Shown here piece after piece: positions 48,131 to 60,798 of a DNA stretch of 64,000 bases; positions within the stretch are counted from its first letter, which is position 1; each line of letters begins with the position of its first letter. A model generated the notes under the pieces. It saw only the letters and a list, made by a program, of their open reading frames with translations, was not told where the DNA came from and did not search any database. The DNA comes from Staphylotrichum longicolle (lineage: Eukaryota; Ascomycota; Sordariomycetes; Sordariales; Chaetomiaceae). The stretch covers positions 8,804,001 to 8,868,000 of the forward strand of contig JAHCVI010000001.1 in assembly GCA_019096155.1 (NCBI GenBank). The letters are read 5' to 3'. The translations under genes were made by a program, and so were the position numbers.

Positions 48131-49184
48131 GATGGATTTTTCTTGGCTCTCTTGTGTTGTATTATAGACGGGCAGAGTTGAATGAATAACAGTGCGTGCT
48201 GTCTACTATGTTGTGCTTCGGCGTTTGGTCCTAATCTCGGGTGCTCAACGCCACTTTTAGAGCAGGTGGACAAGAAATTGCACCACGGCGACGAGTAACC
48301 ACCACCACGATGATGATCTTGGGCTCTCCAAGTTCAACTCTCCGTTATCACACTGGGACGCCACAAGCAAGCATCAAGCATCTGAGCCAACATGTTTCAT
48401 TAAACTAGCGCGGGCTACGGATTGTCCCAACTCTTTAAAAGCCATCAACCAATGGCAAAACAACACCGCTACAGGCCCAGAACGGGATTCGAGGTGTTAA
48501 GGCGGTGAGAAACGTAATGTTTGCGTAAACGTCAGTAGTAGGAAGGCACAAATCTAGGGACGGGTCGGGCGTGGCGGTCCATCATCCAACCAGCACCCAA
48601 CACGGGATATGTCCTTCAGGTATGTTGCCCAAACTCCTTCCCCCATTCCCACCCCGCGCCTTCCATCATCTGTTGTCCCTTTCGCAACGTCTCGTACGCC
48701 TCGACTCGTCGAGCCCATAAGGGCCGCTTGTGGCCCCCTCACCCAAGTAAAGCAATGCCGCCAAAATAACAGTGGTAAGCAGAAATGCCCATCATGAACG
48801 CTTCAGAAATTCAGGTCGCAGTGGTCAAGGGAGTGGTAAAGGAGTGGTGCTCGGTTCCTGTCGCCGTCCATATGAGGTCCTCCATGATTAGTGGAGCCGG
48901 TGCTCCGTGGCCATTACCCTGGCCGTCTTCTCCCTCCTTCGCGCCTATGGCCCGTTGCATTTATTACTCGTTTCTCGAAGCCAAGGGCTGTGTGTCGTGT
49001 GTGAGTTGTGCCTGTCCCAATCGTCCGCCCGCATGCTGACGAGTAGCATCGCTCGTCCCCATATCGAGCCCACGAATCGGCCTTGTCTTGTGGTTTGGTT
49101 GGTTTTGGAAAACCTGATAGATTATGCCGCACCGCTTCAACGCAATGCGCTGTCAAGCATGACGCTCCGGAGCATCGACAACGA
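48131..49184. other. Convergent intergenic spacer
   Basis: About 1.05 kb between the 3' ends of ALG12 (+) and the PPZ phosphatase (-). No gene recognised. Confidence 0.6.
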
Positions 49185-50897
49185 TCAGACGCTCTGGGGG
49201 TACACGGCGGCAGGCTGTGCGTCATGTTAGAAGACCTGGATGAACTTGTTTCAGGGAGACCTAAACGTACTGGGCTATTCAGCATCTGAATCCGCTTGTT
49301 TCGGCCCTTCTTGATGTGGTTTTTCAGAGCGTTCGAATCCAGAGGCTTGAGCAGCTCAAAGCTGCAGAGGAGCTCGGTGGACACCGACATCACAGCACCC
49401 CAGTTATCAAACTCTCCGCAGTACTAGAATGTGTCAATGATCGGTCTGAATCAAGGTTATTCGAAGGATAACACTCACGTTCGGCGCGCTGAAAACCGTG
49501 ACCAGGACTCGGTCGGTGAAGAACTCGTAACCGTCCTCAACCACCATGTGGGCTCGGCAGACCAGGTCAAAATCGTTGGCTGCGAGGAAATCGGTGATGA
49601 CCTTCTTGCCGAAGCAGTAGCTGACGCCCCTCTCATTGGCCTCCCAGTCCTGCTCCATATCGGCGGGATCTGACCAGAGCAGGTCATTCAGGAGCCCGTA
49701 GTCGGGGACGTCTGTCGGGCGCGCAATGTTCCGGATGTCGTCCATGTGGCTGAGCGCGGGCGACAGGCCCCCGTGAACGCAAAAGATCTTGGCAGCCACG
49801 ATGGCGGCAATGGGGAGGGTGTTGAATGTATCAATGAAGGTCTTCCAGATCTTGACATTGCACCTCCGCTTACACTCGTCGTAGAAGCCGTACACGCGCG
49901 TGACGTTGGCGCATTCGTGATTGCCACGCAGGAGGAAGAAGTTCTCGGGGTATTTAAGCTTGTAGCAGAGCAGGAGCAGAATCGTCTCGAGTGACTGCTT
50001 GCCGCGGTCCACGTAGTCGCCGAGGAACAGGTAGTTGGATTTCGGCGGGAATCCACACATCTCAAACATGCGGATGAGGTCCGTGTATTGACCGTGGACG
50101 TCCCCCACAATCTTGACTGGGGCATCCAGCTCGAGGAGGGACGGCTGGGAGAGGAAGACCTCCCGAGCACGGTGGCAGATGGCGGCGATCTCGGCGTTCT
50201 TGAGGCACACGCTCTTGGTCACCTTACCGGCATAGCCAGCATCCAGCAAGCGCTTGATGAAATCGTCAAGATCGATATCCTTGATCTCGCTCATGGCGAT
50301 GCCGGAGACGGTCTCATCCTTGGCTGGCTCCTGCGCCAACATGTCCGAGACCGGGTGGGGCGCGCCCTCGCGCTTGACGAGAATGCTCTGTCCCGGCTGC
50401 TGGGCGCCCACGGTGGCGCCCGCCACGCCCGAGGGCGGCTGATCCGAAACGTGATCGACTTCCCCGCAGGCTTGAGCAGCAGATACGTCATGGACCCCTG
50501 CCTTCATGGACGCCGACTGAATGGGAGAAGGCGGGGGCAGCTCCTCGGCAAGCGGAGAGCCCACGCTGTAACCCGTGTCAGGGGAGGAAGGGGAGCTCGG
50601 CGACCCATACGAGTCGGCACGGGTGGTCCGGCTCGGCGGAGACCTCCCGCTCCTCCCAGACTTGACCGACGCAGCGTCCGATTTCTCGGGCAGGTCGCCA
50701 TTGGTCAGGATGGCGGAGCCCCTGGGGCTGTCCGTCTTGCCCGAGCCGGGGATCTTGGAGCGCAGAGAGCGGAACGAGCGGGACGAGTCCCTCGTGTCGG
50801 ACCTGCTGAAGGAGGGGTACGACTGCAAGGCCTCATCGCCGTTGCCTGCAGCCTTTGAAGATGCCGCGCCGGCATCCTTGGAGTTTTGGTTGCCCAT
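49185..50897 (-). CDS. PPZ1: PPZ-type serine/threonine protein phosphatase
   Basis: Fungus-specific PP1-like phosphatase that controls salt tolerance and cell integrity. Exons 50897-49479, 49423-49271 and a 9-base last exon 49193-49185 give 526 residues. The catalytic motifs GDVHGQ, GDYVDRG, GNHE and HGG are all present, followed by SAPNYCGEFDNWG across intron 1. The N-terminus MGNQNSK is a myristoylation motif typical of PPZ, and the first 200 residues are Ser/Pro/Arg-rich as in the family. The last intron (49270-49194) has a CTAAC branch and a CCCCCAG acceptor and leaves only Ser-Val before the stop. Reading through that intron would give a long unrelated tail, which I reject. Confidence 0.95.
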
Positions 50898-53800
50898 GTT
50901 TTCTCAATGTCAGAGAGCGGGTGGCTCTGGTATGGAGAAGTCAAGGGGCTGGACGGCGTGCGCGTGTCAGGTTGTGGTACCGGCAGGGACGCCTTTGAAT
51001 GCCCACACAGCCTACCGCTGCACCCGTCTAGAAGCGATTGTCTCCGGTGTGTCCCCCAGGCGTTAGGGAGGGTGGTAGAAGTGTTCGAGGTCAAAGAGGA
51101 GGTTGACGGCGGTGGAAGACCAGCGACCTGATGAGTGTTCCGTTTTCGAAGACTTGAGAACCGCGTGGGGAAGCGTTAGTTGTCGAAGGCTTGCTGTGAC
51201 GCCGGGGCGTCGCGAAGGGTGGCCGGAATTATCGGGGTGACAAAGGCTGATGGAGTCGGAGGACGGCTTGTTTCGAGGCCGGGCTTTGGGTCAACTCCAC
51301 GAGGCGCGATGATGTCAGCCTCGCGAGCCCAGTCCACAATTGGAGCAGCAAAACAGTAGCGAGCGCAGCCAAGGCAGCAAAAACCTCGCGGGAGGAAGAG
51401 CGAATCGACGATAACAAGGAGGAGAGGGCAAAACGAGCGCAAAATGTGGGGATGCAGAGTTGACGAATGTCGCAAAAAAAAAAAAACCTACGCTCGGCAG
51501 ATAAGAGTGAGCGACCAAAAAGCTATCGCGCCAAGGCTGTAGGAGTTGCCTGGGTCTGGAGGAGGCGGGACGGGTGCTACGGAAGAGTTGGGTTTGGTCG
51601 GCTTCCGCTACCGGGGAAAATCGAGGAGATGGCCGATATCGAGAGGAAGAAAAAGAGACTGGCGGGGTCGCAGAAACCCGGTGATGGTGATGGTAAGAGG
51701 TGGATTCCGTCGAAACAGATGAACAGTCGGTTCGCTGTTGGTTGCAGGGTTGCCACTAACGTTAGGGTCGAGAGGGCCGATTGCCACGGCCGGGCGAGGG
51801 TGCCAGGTGAGATCAAGAGGCGTCACCGCGAGCGTGGAAGGGGTGAGTGTGCCGCGAGGAAAAAAGATGGAGGTAATCTGGGTAATTCGGAGAAGTCGGT
51901 GGGTTTCAGGTGATGAGAGCGACAGTCGAGTTGCCCGGCGATGGGTTGAACAGGTGAGGCTGATTGGCGATCACTCTGTCTCGCACGCAGGACGGGGTTT
52001 GGGGGAAGTCGCTGCGTGATGACGACGGCCAGATGCAGTGCACAAAGATTGGCGGGGCTTTCTGACACACTGTCCCAGCAGGAGCCCGTACACTAAATGG
52101 GGTGATGTGATCGGGGTCTGCGGCACTCTGCCTCGCAGCTGCACTCGGACACGCAACAGTTAGGAAATTTGGCAGCAACAACAGCACTAATCACAATGGC
52201 GGGTGCACACTGGGCGCAATAGCTGGAGGAGATGCAACGTCGGAGACGGCAGGTGTTTCTCGACATCGGTCACTGCTGTTGGCAAGAATGAAGCCCGCGA
52301 ACGAATGGCGCAACGAAGGGCACGTGCTCATTCTCTGATCTGATCCCGGCTGGAGTCGAGGCTTTGGGCGCTGCATGACAGCTTTCTTGGCTCCCAGCCT
52401 GGCCCGCCGCCGCAACGCTGCCCTTGCACCAGGTGGAGCCTGTGGCCAGAGCGGTCCATCCTTGGACCCCCATTGGCAAATGGTAGCTTCCGCTCTGTGT
52501 CCTCTTGTGAGAGTGCAATGCAGGGCAACCTCTTCAAGTGGAGGCAGCTTGACAGAGGCACCCACCTCAGAGCCCGATGTGTCACCCCAGCTGTCCAGTC
52601 AATCTGGAGACAGCAAAGTTACCTAACAGCATCTTCTGTAACGGAAAATCCACATAACTACCTGAAATCCGCAAATGAAACAGGTGGTGAGAAAGCCCAT
52701 TCCTGGCTCAGCGGTGCCTTGGCTGCGCCGGGTGAGACACCAGCCGTCTTGGTCCTGCTGTGGACACTCAGCAGGCAGTCAATTACCCGGAACACGGTAT
52801 CCCCAATGCTCTGGAACCCCCTGTGGGGTGGCACAGGGCACTGGTCTCAGAGCGTTGTGCACACGTGGACGCGACAAGATACGAAGTCAAGACCGGGTGG
52901 TCCGGCAATCTTGAATGACACTGGCCGTGGGCGGGAAGCTGCCGATGAATGCAACACAATTGCCACACTCCCGACGATAACCACTTCGCCCAGGATTATT
53001 GTGTATGAGCGAGGCAGGGGGTAGTTGCTTGGGATTGCAAGGTTGTCTGCGCTTTTGCCCTGTCTTCTCTGTGCGCGCGCATGGGGTCAGCCACATGACC
53101 TTCTCCTTGGCTTCGGGAGCGGTGTGGTATGGGATCACTCGACAAGAAAGAGATTTCGGGAAAGGGGTTGATGATTCGGTCCCCAAATCGCCAAAGAGCG
53201 TTTCGGTTCCGAATTTGAGCGGGTGCAGCTGCAGCAAGCAGGTCGCTGGGGGTCAGTGGGGGGCATGACCGGCGGGCGTGGTGATCGCCAACATCCATCC
53301 CCACGCTTCCGGCCATTCGGCTGTCTGCCGCACATATCTTGCCAACGCAGCGACGCTGAACGGCTTCGGCTTCGGCTTCGTGGGATTCGGAAGGCCCATG
53401 GAAGGAGGTGGTTAAACTGAGAAGAAACAAGATTTTCGCCTTTTCGACAGGATCCACGGCCTTCTCTTCATCAAGTCTGCCGAGCATTTTATTCCTGTCT
53501 CCTTAGGCTAGGAGACAGATAAAGTCACCGAGATGTTTCGGCGTTCGTTTTACCAGAGGGCAACCCCGTCTGACTCGGCCCCCGAGGGCATGCCTGTTGA
53601 CCACGGCGACCGGCCCAGACCCGGACCTGGCTCGCCTGTTCATGGATGCGGATCCGGCCCGGGGGGTGGATTTCGTGGAGGCCGAGTCTTGGCAATGAGA
53701 TCCCCGAAACTCACCCCGCCACGATTCAGATCAAGCGACCAGCATGAGATTCACCCGTCTTCCTAAGATCACCGTCGGTGCTTTTTGGATTTGCTGGCTC

Positions 53801-55539
53801 TTATCTTTTATTCTTATTATCGTTCTTTGATTTCTTTCCTTCTGCCCATCGACTGGCGAATGTGCAATTGCAGGAGAGTGAGATGCTTGAATCAGTCGGC
53901 TCCGCCAACGGAACCAAGCCTGGTGTTTCCAAATATAGAATTATGCCTCCTGGGCACCAACAGCCCCGTCATCCAGCCACCGCCATGCAGACCCGCTGCG
54001 GCCAGCCACACAGCACCAACCACACCGCGGTGCAGCCCAGAAAGTTCGGGTGTCGCCATTTTCGTGTCTGCTTGGGTGTCATGACTGAGTCTCAGATGAA
54101 TCCAAGGCTGCGATGCGACAGAGCAGAACACGGCCAGACGGCTTCTCTCTCCATCGCGAGAACCTCAGAAGGTAAGCTGGGTGGAACTCTCTTACGCGGC
54201 ATTTTCGTTCGTGTCGACAACTGAACTGTCTTGAATTGCCGTGGCTTATCCGCAGCATCAAGCTATTCCGCCGGCCGTGTTCTAAACTCAGCCTTTGAGG
54301 TGTCGTAAGCTTTGCCACGAAACAGAGCAGCACCCCACTCAGCCGAGCACCGTTGGGCGACACCAATCGCGAGGCTCGCCGGTCACGGCTTGGACGGCTC
54401 AGGGCGGGAGCTCTGCAGCCCCGCAGCAGACTCACAGTCGGACAGTGTTACGGGACGCGTCGTTGCTGTGGCGGCAGCGGGGAGTTGACGACTTCATCTG
54501 GTGGGGTGTCTGGTCTCTCCAACTCCAATGAAATGCCATTGTGCAAAGAGGATCAGCTCGACGCCCCTCACAGATCTGCATCGATGCAGGAACCTGTTAG
54601 TTCAATCCGTGAGATCCTTCGTCCGATGCCTCTTTCTCGGTCCAAAATGTCAAACAGTCACTTTGTCACTGGTGTGATTTCGTTTCGTAGTGGTTGCCGT
54701 TTCTGGCCTCATACCAGAAACGGGCCGTACTGTGTTGTGCGCAGGAGGTCGACCCTCCGTGGGACCAACCCGCATCTGAAGCACCAACACGGCCGGGATT
54801 CCCAAACAACCGGCATGGAGTGGGCAACATGGACCAAGGCAATCAATCGCCTTCCTGCTGTCGATCCGCAATCTCCTTCAGAGCAGACTGACTTCTGAGG
54901 CTCCTGCAGCTTTATTTCCAATTCGAGTTAGGTACTGCTGATGCTGCAAAAGAGGCTGCGTGTGCCGGGGTCGGTTTTTAAGGCAGGAGTTCCGGTGTGC
55001 TGGGCCACGTTTTGCAGCCAAAAAAGGTCCCATTTGGCGGAGGAAATGCTTGGCTTCGGAGGCCTGCCTGGGCTCCTGTGCGACGGTTGTTGCTCGGACC
55101 CACCTCACGCTCCCGTCCCATTTGGCTGAGGATCGGGAAGTGGGTCAGTCACCGTCACCCGCAGGGATTGTCGGAAACTGCGCCACCTGCCAGGCCGAAA
55201 ACACAGCCCTTCTGCGACTTGGGCCTGGAGCAGGGGCCGGCCAACCATCAGCACGGGTTTGTTTGGCAGCAGCCCACCCAGCCTGCTTGCTGGGCTGATA
55301 TTTTATTTATCTCAACCAGCCCATCCTGTACAACTCTGCCTCCGTCATCCATCATCCCCCGTTGGTTTCTTTTGCAGAGTCTGCCGCACTCCACCGCAGG
55401 AGACGCATACAACGCTCAGCGCACCATCGCATTGCTGAGGCATCATCGAGCAGATATCGAGCCAACAAACGTCATCCTCCCCCACCGGTCCGAAAACAAC
55501 AACACCACACCCACCCCGACAGCGCCCGCAACAGACACA
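50898..55539. other. 4.6-kb intergenic region between divergent PPZ1 and SUR7-family genes
   Basis: No credible coding region in either strand. Upstream of PPZ1 there is a poly-A run near 51474-51485; the SUR7 side is CT/CA-rich near its start. Open frames up to about 150 codons (for example 53778-54224) lack motifs and splice sense. It may hold long promoters, long leaders, or a non-coding transcript. Confidence 0.45.
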
Positions 55540-56547
55540 ATGGCCAACTTTGGGCGGTTCGTGTGTGTGTTGGTGCCGTTCCTGCTGACGCTGGCATCTC
55601 TGATTGCCATGCTCATAGCAGGCTTGTCGGGCATCGCCGACAAGTCGCTCTACATGTTCCGTGTCAACGTGACCGACCTCCAGCTATCGCCGCTGTCGGT
55701 ATCCAAGATCCTTGACGGCAGCGGTATCAAGGTGCCCAGTCTCGACGACATCAACATCCCCAACATCGGCACGCGCCAGTCGCAGACCAACAACATCACG
55801 GCCGCCGACCTCGGCCTGTACGATGTGTACGACGTCAACATCTGGAACTACTGCTACACTTCGCAGAATGACACCCGCGCCTGCACCAAGGCGTCGTTCA
55901 ACTGGGCCGCCACGGCGCTCAACACCACGACGGGCGAGTTCAACAGCATGCTTACCTCGACTGGTCTGAACGTGACGCTGCCCAAGGAGATCACCGACGC
56001 CGTCAAGGCCTTCGGCACCGTCTCCAAGTGGACCCAGATCGTCTTCATCATCGCCTACGTCGCCCTCGGCGTCGAGCTCTTCTTTGGCCTGTTTGCCAAC
56101 TGCAGCCGCGCCTTCTCGTGCGTGACCTTCCTCGTCGCCTTCATCGCCACCGTCGCCGTGGGCGCGGCCGCGGGCCTGGCCACGGCCACCTCGGTCGTCG
56201 TCGTGGGCGCCGTCGAGGCGTCGGCCAAGCTCTACGGCGTCGACGCCGACTTCAACACGCGCTTCCTCGCCACCGTCTGGCTGGGCGTCGCCTTCGCCGT
56301 TGCCGCGGGCCTCTTCTGGATGTTCACCATCTGCTGCTGCGCGCCCGACCACTCGTCGCGCCACAGCCGCAGCCGCGCCGCCGAGGGCGAGAAGTTCATG
56401 AACCAGGGCCCCGGCTACCAGCGCCTCAGCGACCCCCACGGCAACGGCTACCAGAGCGGCTACGCTCAGCAGTACCCCCGCCAGTCGTACGGCCCGCCGC
56501 AGCAGCACTCGGGCGCGTACGAGCCGTACTCGCATGCGCGGGTGTAA
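55540..56547 (+). CDS. SUR7/PalI-family four-pass membrane protein
   Basis: Single exon of 335 residues. A hydrophobic segment at about residues 7-30, then an extracellular loop with NYCYTS and RACTKA cysteines in claudin-like spacing, then three hydrophobic segments at about 168-190, 197-225 and 243-265. This is the SUR7/PalI topology found in eisosomes and pH-sensing plasma-membrane proteins. The tail after residue 275 is Gln/Tyr/Gly-rich and cytosolic, with a CCC cluster just after the last helix that could be palmitoylated (inference). The frame stays open upstream to 54997 without a good ATG, so 55540 is the start. Confidence 0.88.
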   Translation: MANFGRFVCVLVPFLLTLASLIAMLIAGLSGIADKSLYMFRVNVTDLQLSPLSVSKILDGSGIKVPSLDDINIPNIGTRQSQTNNITAADLGLYDVYDVNIWNYCYTSQNDTRACTKASFNWAATALNTTTGEFNSMLTSTGLNVTLPKEITDAVKAFGTVSKWTQIVFIIAYVALGVELFFGLFANCSRAFSCVTFLVAFIATVAVGAAAGLATATSVVVVGAVEASAKLYGVDADFNTRFLATVWLGVAFAVAAGLFWMFTICCCAPDHSSRHSRSRAAEGEKFMNQGPGYQRLSDPHGNGYQSGYAQQYPRQSYGPPQQHSGAYEPYSHARV

Positions 56548-57601
56548 ACGGGCGTGGTGAGAGAGGTACGGAGGAGGAAAACGGCGCTATGATGAGCGGA
56601 TTGGGGAGAGGACATCGGCGGCTTCTACGTTTGATGTTTGATTTGGTGTGGTTGATACAGCATTTGTTTTTTCCATCTCTTCAGCTGCATTAGTTCGGCG
56701 TTTGGAGGGTCTCTGATTTTCTTTCTCTTCTTTTCTCTCTTTGGGACTACGGGAAGCGATACTGGATGGGGCCGGCATTTAGACGCCGATGGATGAGAAT
56801 CTAGCTATGATACCCTGCTCGGGTCCTGACGAATGGAATTATGACGATGTTTTCTTCCAACAATTCTCCCTTGTCCATCCATGGCTTGTGAATCCTCCCG
56901 AATCCTGCTCCTGCAGTGGTCAACGCTATGACATGCAAAAGGCAGAGCTGATCTTCCTTTGACATGTGAGTTGATCGGAGGATGGCCGTCGAGATCAGCG
57001 TGAGGTCATGGGCAACACCTCGACTCAATGGATTAGGCCGATGGGATGGCGATTGAACCCGATGGGTTTCTGTGCCGCGGCCAAGCATGGGACGCGGAGG
57101 AGAGTACGTGGCGGGCATTGACGGCGGAGCATTATGGTACACATATCAAGAGAGCTGGTTGGTTCAGGCGAGTGTTTCGCACCCGGATTCTCCCCAGAAT
57201 GTCTCCGTCTGACTGTAAGCCCTTGACTGAGTTGCTTCGGCTCCCGGGCTGAAAGTCGAGACGGTCTGGAAGTAGAGAACGCCCGTTTTGGACATGGAGG
57301 GCCTCGAAGCAGCATCCGGTTGTTTCTACACGGTAAGCTCCCGCACAGTGCTGCCGCACTTGGGGGGTATCCCTGACTGTTTCAACCCGAGAAGAAGGAA
57401 GCCCTGGAGTGTCAGGTGACCTGCTGGTCGCTGACGCCATCGGCAGCTTGGCGCATCGGAACACCCCCTGTCGGGCCTGGAAAAAGGTTCTGGAACCATT
57501 GACAAATCAAGATCGCGCAACGCAGCTCAACTTCGGCGCAAAGCCTCTCACCAGTGTCCAGTGCAGTTTTACCCTAGAAACCCACAGTCACTCATTTCGC
57601 C
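56548..57601. other. Intergenic spacer
   Basis: About 1.05 kb between the SUR7-family gene and COX17, both plus strand. No gene recognised. Confidence 0.6.
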
Positions 57602-57930
57602 ATGGCTTCGCCAGCTGCTCAATGCGTAAGTGCCCTACCCCCTTCCTGGTGGTGAAAATCGGGAGAAACACCCTGCTGACCAGGTCCAGCGTCCATCAGG
57701 CCGCTGAAGCCTCGAAGCCCAAGGTGTGCCGGAACCCACCCGCCCCAGCTCAACTCTGCGCGTTGCCAGCTAACGTGACACCCGGACAGCCCTGCTGCGT
57801 GTGCAAGGACGAGAAGTCCCGCCGCGACGAGTGCATGCTCTTTTCGAACGCCGCCGACCCCCAGAAGGACTGCCAGTCGACAATAGACCTGTACCGCAGC
57901 TGCATGGCCGGGTTTGGCTTCAAGGTCTAA
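57602..57930 (+). CDS. COX17: Cytochrome c oxidase copper chaperone Cox17
   Basis: Carries copper to Sco1 and Cox11 for cytochrome c oxidase assembly in the mitochondrial intermembrane space. Three exons 57602-57625, 57700-57723 and 57790-57930 give 62 residues; the first two exons are only 24 bases each. The copper site KPCCVC and the twin CX9C pairs (CKDEKSRRDEC and CQSTIDLYRSC) are intact, and the end MAGFGFKV is diagnostic. The first exon encodes MASPAAQC; the extra Cys there is unusual for the family. Confidence 0.93.
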
Positions 57931-58254
57931 GGTGGCGAGCACGGCAGGCTGCGACGATAAGATGTATACTACACGGCATTTCTTGTACAAACACAAAGAG
58001 GGATAGACTTGGTTTAAAAAGCAAGATTCACAACTCTCATCCCTCGGCAGTGTCCCTTCAGGCACAGCACCGATACGAGGCACCATCATTCGCATCCCCA
58101 GTCCCACCCCCAGATACATATCATACGAGCAAATAAACAGCCATAGGAACGCCCAAGCCAAGGGGTATCATCCAGCAAGCCAAAAAGAAAAGGCAGCAAC
58201 AGCAGCCCGGCACCAGCAACATTCCTACTCGCACCTCAACCTACCCACCCGCGT
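57931..58254. other. Convergent intergenic spacer
   Basis: About 320 bases holding the 3' ends of COX17 (+) and the coiled-coil gene (-). Nothing else seen. Confidence 0.6.
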
Positions 58255-58993
58255 TTACTTGCCCTCCCACCCACTCCCACCACTGCCATCTCCGTTACCA
58301 CCACTGATGCCACCCGCCAACTCGCCCTCCCCCGCCTCACCACCACCACCCTTCGTCAACAAGCCCGCAACATCCTCCTTCCGCCCCTCGTACAGCGCTC
58401 GCAGCTGGATCGCCAGATTCAGCATCCTCCGCTGGTGCTCCGCCAGCTTGCGCGCGATCCGCCCCACCGTCTCGTCGCGGCGGTCCAGGGCCTGTTTGAG
58501 GCGGTTCAGGTGGGAGATGTGCAGCGCCGTTCTGTGTGTATGTGTGTGAGTTGCGGTTTCAGAAGATAAGTCTGGGGGTTCAGGGTTTGCGGGCGGGCGG
58601 TTGGATGGTTGGGTTGAGGAAGGAAGATAAATGGTAAGGGTAGGGAAAGGGGAAGGGAGAGACGCCTTACCGCAGGTCCTTGTGCTTGGCGACTGCCTTT
58701 TGCACGCGAGCTTCGATCTGGAGGAGGGAGGCTCCGTAGGCTGTGGCGAGGGCGGTGCGGTTCTTGTCGCGGGTTTGTTGGGCCTGGAATGGGTTAGGTG
58801 TTGGAGATTGAGAAGTTGGGAGAACGAAAAGGGCGTGTGTCGACTGTACCTTGCGGAGGCGGGTTCGAGCTGCACTGGCTTCTTTGAGTCGGCCATTGTA
58901 GGCTTGGTACTCGGCGTCAGAGTCCAAGTCGGCGGGGGTCCTGGCTGATCCGGGGACTCGTCTCTGCCTGGCTGTGTTTGCTGCGGGCGCCAT
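58255..58993 (-). CDS. Small coiled-coil protein of unknown function
   Basis: Exons 58993-58850, 58783-58671 and 58531-58255 give 177 residues, in phase. The protein starts with a basic Ala/Arg-rich N-terminus, then has acidic DLDSDAEYQAYNGR and three helices rich in Ala/Lys/Arg/Glu with heptad-like spacing (for example IEARVQKAVAKHKDL and RIARKLAEHQRRMLNLAIQL). It ends in a Gly/Ser-rich tail. I do not recognise the family with confidence. The layout resembles small subunits of coiled-coil complexes. It is divergent from PXR1 over 332 bases. Confidence 0.75.
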
Positions 58994-59325
58994 CTTAGGT
59001 AGTTTGCGTCTAAGTGATTGATCGTCTCCGGCTATCGCTTTTCATTCAAGCTTGCAGAGTTGCACGCAGCTCTTGCGGGATCGACTGACGTGTTGAATGC
59101 AAGTGAGAAACTCCAGGCCAGTTCTTGGCAGGCCCGCAGCAGTAGTCAAATCCCTGTCAGCTGGTCAACATTTGGAGCGGTGTGAGTGGGCACAACCTTT
59201 TTGCACCCATTCCCCGCCAAAAATTCCAAGTTCCACAATCATCGCCAAAAGAGAGCACTGCTCAACTCCTGCGCATATCCCCCCAAGATCCCAGCTCAAC
59301 AACGTTGGGCACTCTCTGGATCAAA
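58994..59325. promoter_or_regulatory. Shared divergent promoter of coiled-coil gene and PXR1
   Basis: About 330 bases between two divergent start codons. It has no recognised motif beyond CT/CA-rich leader sequence near PXR1. Confidence 0.45.
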
Positions 59326-60478
59326 ATGGGTCTCGCTGCTGCCAAGAAGTAGGCACTTGGTACAACCTCTCAAAGCCATGTTTCTAACAAAAAAACAGCA
59401 AGCGGAAACTCGGCAACGACCCGAACAACACAAAATGGTCGCGCAACACCGACTCCTTCGGCCAGAGGATGTTGAGGGCCCAGGGGTGGCAGCCCGGCGA
59501 CTACCTCGGAGCCAAGGACGCCCCGCACGCCGAGTGGCACACCGAAGCCAACACGTCACACATCCGGGTCGTGCTCAAAGACGACACCCTGGGCCTCGGA
59601 GCCAAGCGCAACAACGGCGATGAATGCACCGGTCTGGATGCGTTCCAGCACCTGCTGGGCCGCCTCAATGGCAAGAGCGACGAGACTCTCGAAACCGAAC
59701 GCAAAGTCCGCGAGGATCTGAAGCTTAGCCTGTATGTCGAGAGGAAATACGGGGTCATTCGCTTCGTCAAAGGCGGGTGGTTGGTTGGCGACGTGGTCAA
59801 GGAAGCCCCCGAAGCTGAAGGCCCGAAAGACTCGGTAGAAGTGAGCAAACCCTCCGAGGAAGTGAGCGAGGAGTCGGAAGCCACCGCAACGACATCAAAG
59901 AAGCGGAAAGCCGACCAGGACACCGATCAGGAAGCCGAGAAGGCGCGCAAAAAGGAGAAGAAGTCCAAGAAGAGGAAAGCCGAGTCGGATGCCGAGGCGG
60001 ATGGTGAGAAGGTTAAAGAAAAGAAGGACAAGAAGAAGTCGAAGAAGAGGAGAGCAGAGTCTGAGGCGGATGACGAGGCGACAGCTGCACCTTCGGCGTC
60101 TGGCGAACCTCTCGATGAAGTTGCCAGTTCTGACGAGGTGAACAAGGCAAAGAAGGAGAAGAAAGACAAGAAGGAGAAAAAGAAAGAGAAGAAATACAAA
60201 AAGGAGAAGAAGGAGAAGCGAAGAAAGGATGGCGCCAGCTCGGAGAGTTCGTCTGTAGCGCCCACTCCTGCAGAAAGCGCCATCTCCACACCGAGCGGCA
60301 GCGGCTACTCAACCCCGGTCACTTCGTCGACGCGATACCTGGCACGGTCGAGGTTCATCGCCCAAAAGAGAATGGCCTTTGCGGATAGCGCGGCTCTCAA
60401 CCAGGTAAGACCGGGTTTTCTGGTTTTTTGGTGTGACCATCGGCTAACATTCGCAAGATCTTCATGATCAAATCATAG
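59326..60478 (+). CDS. PXR1: PXR1/PinX1-like G-patch protein
   Basis: Nucleolar factor for rRNA and snoRNA processing that also restrains telomerase in yeast. Exons 59326-59348, 59399-60404 and a 21-base last exon 60458-60478 give 349 residues. The start MGLAAAKNKRKLG and NDPNNTKWSRNT are family signatures; the G-patch follows at FGQRMLRAQGWQPGDYLGA. After residue 180 the protein is Lys/Glu-rich (KKEKKSKKRK-type blocks), as usual for the C-terminus of PXR1. The end IFMIKS is encoded by the small third exon. No frame break is seen. Confidence 0.95.
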
Positions 60479-60798
60479 TCAAGGCCGGGCATGGAAAGTG
60501 CGCTCGTCTTGTCGAGCGGCTGGACCACCCTTGCTCTTGCTACGGGGATGAAGATGCTCCTCCAGCGGAAGGGACATACGACCCCAAATTGCCATACTAA
60601 TATCTCCAGCTGTGTTTCAGACCTCCTGGAAACACCAGGCCATCAACCCAGCCTGTCCTTTCGACACCCCAGTTATCCAACCGTACACATCGATAGCAAT
60701 TCATCCCCGACAGTCCTACCATACCTCCGATCTGCCACGTACATTTACATCTTAACACCAACAAACCAACGCCGCGTCGGACAGCATCGTCATCGATA
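60479..60798. other. Intergenic spacer
   Basis: About 320 bases between PXR1 and the repeat-protein gene, both plus strand. No gene; the final 100 bases are CA-rich leader-like sequence. Confidence 0.6.

Noticed and set aside
51467..51913. A possible short basic protein upstream of PPZ1
   Set aside because: Lys/Arg-rich text begins in a poly-A run and lacks any recognisable domain; it is probably leader or intergenic DNA.
54997..55539. Upstream extension of the SUR7-family frame
   Set aside because: Its start is not in good context, the composition is unlike the protein, and the first true membrane segment begins at 55540.
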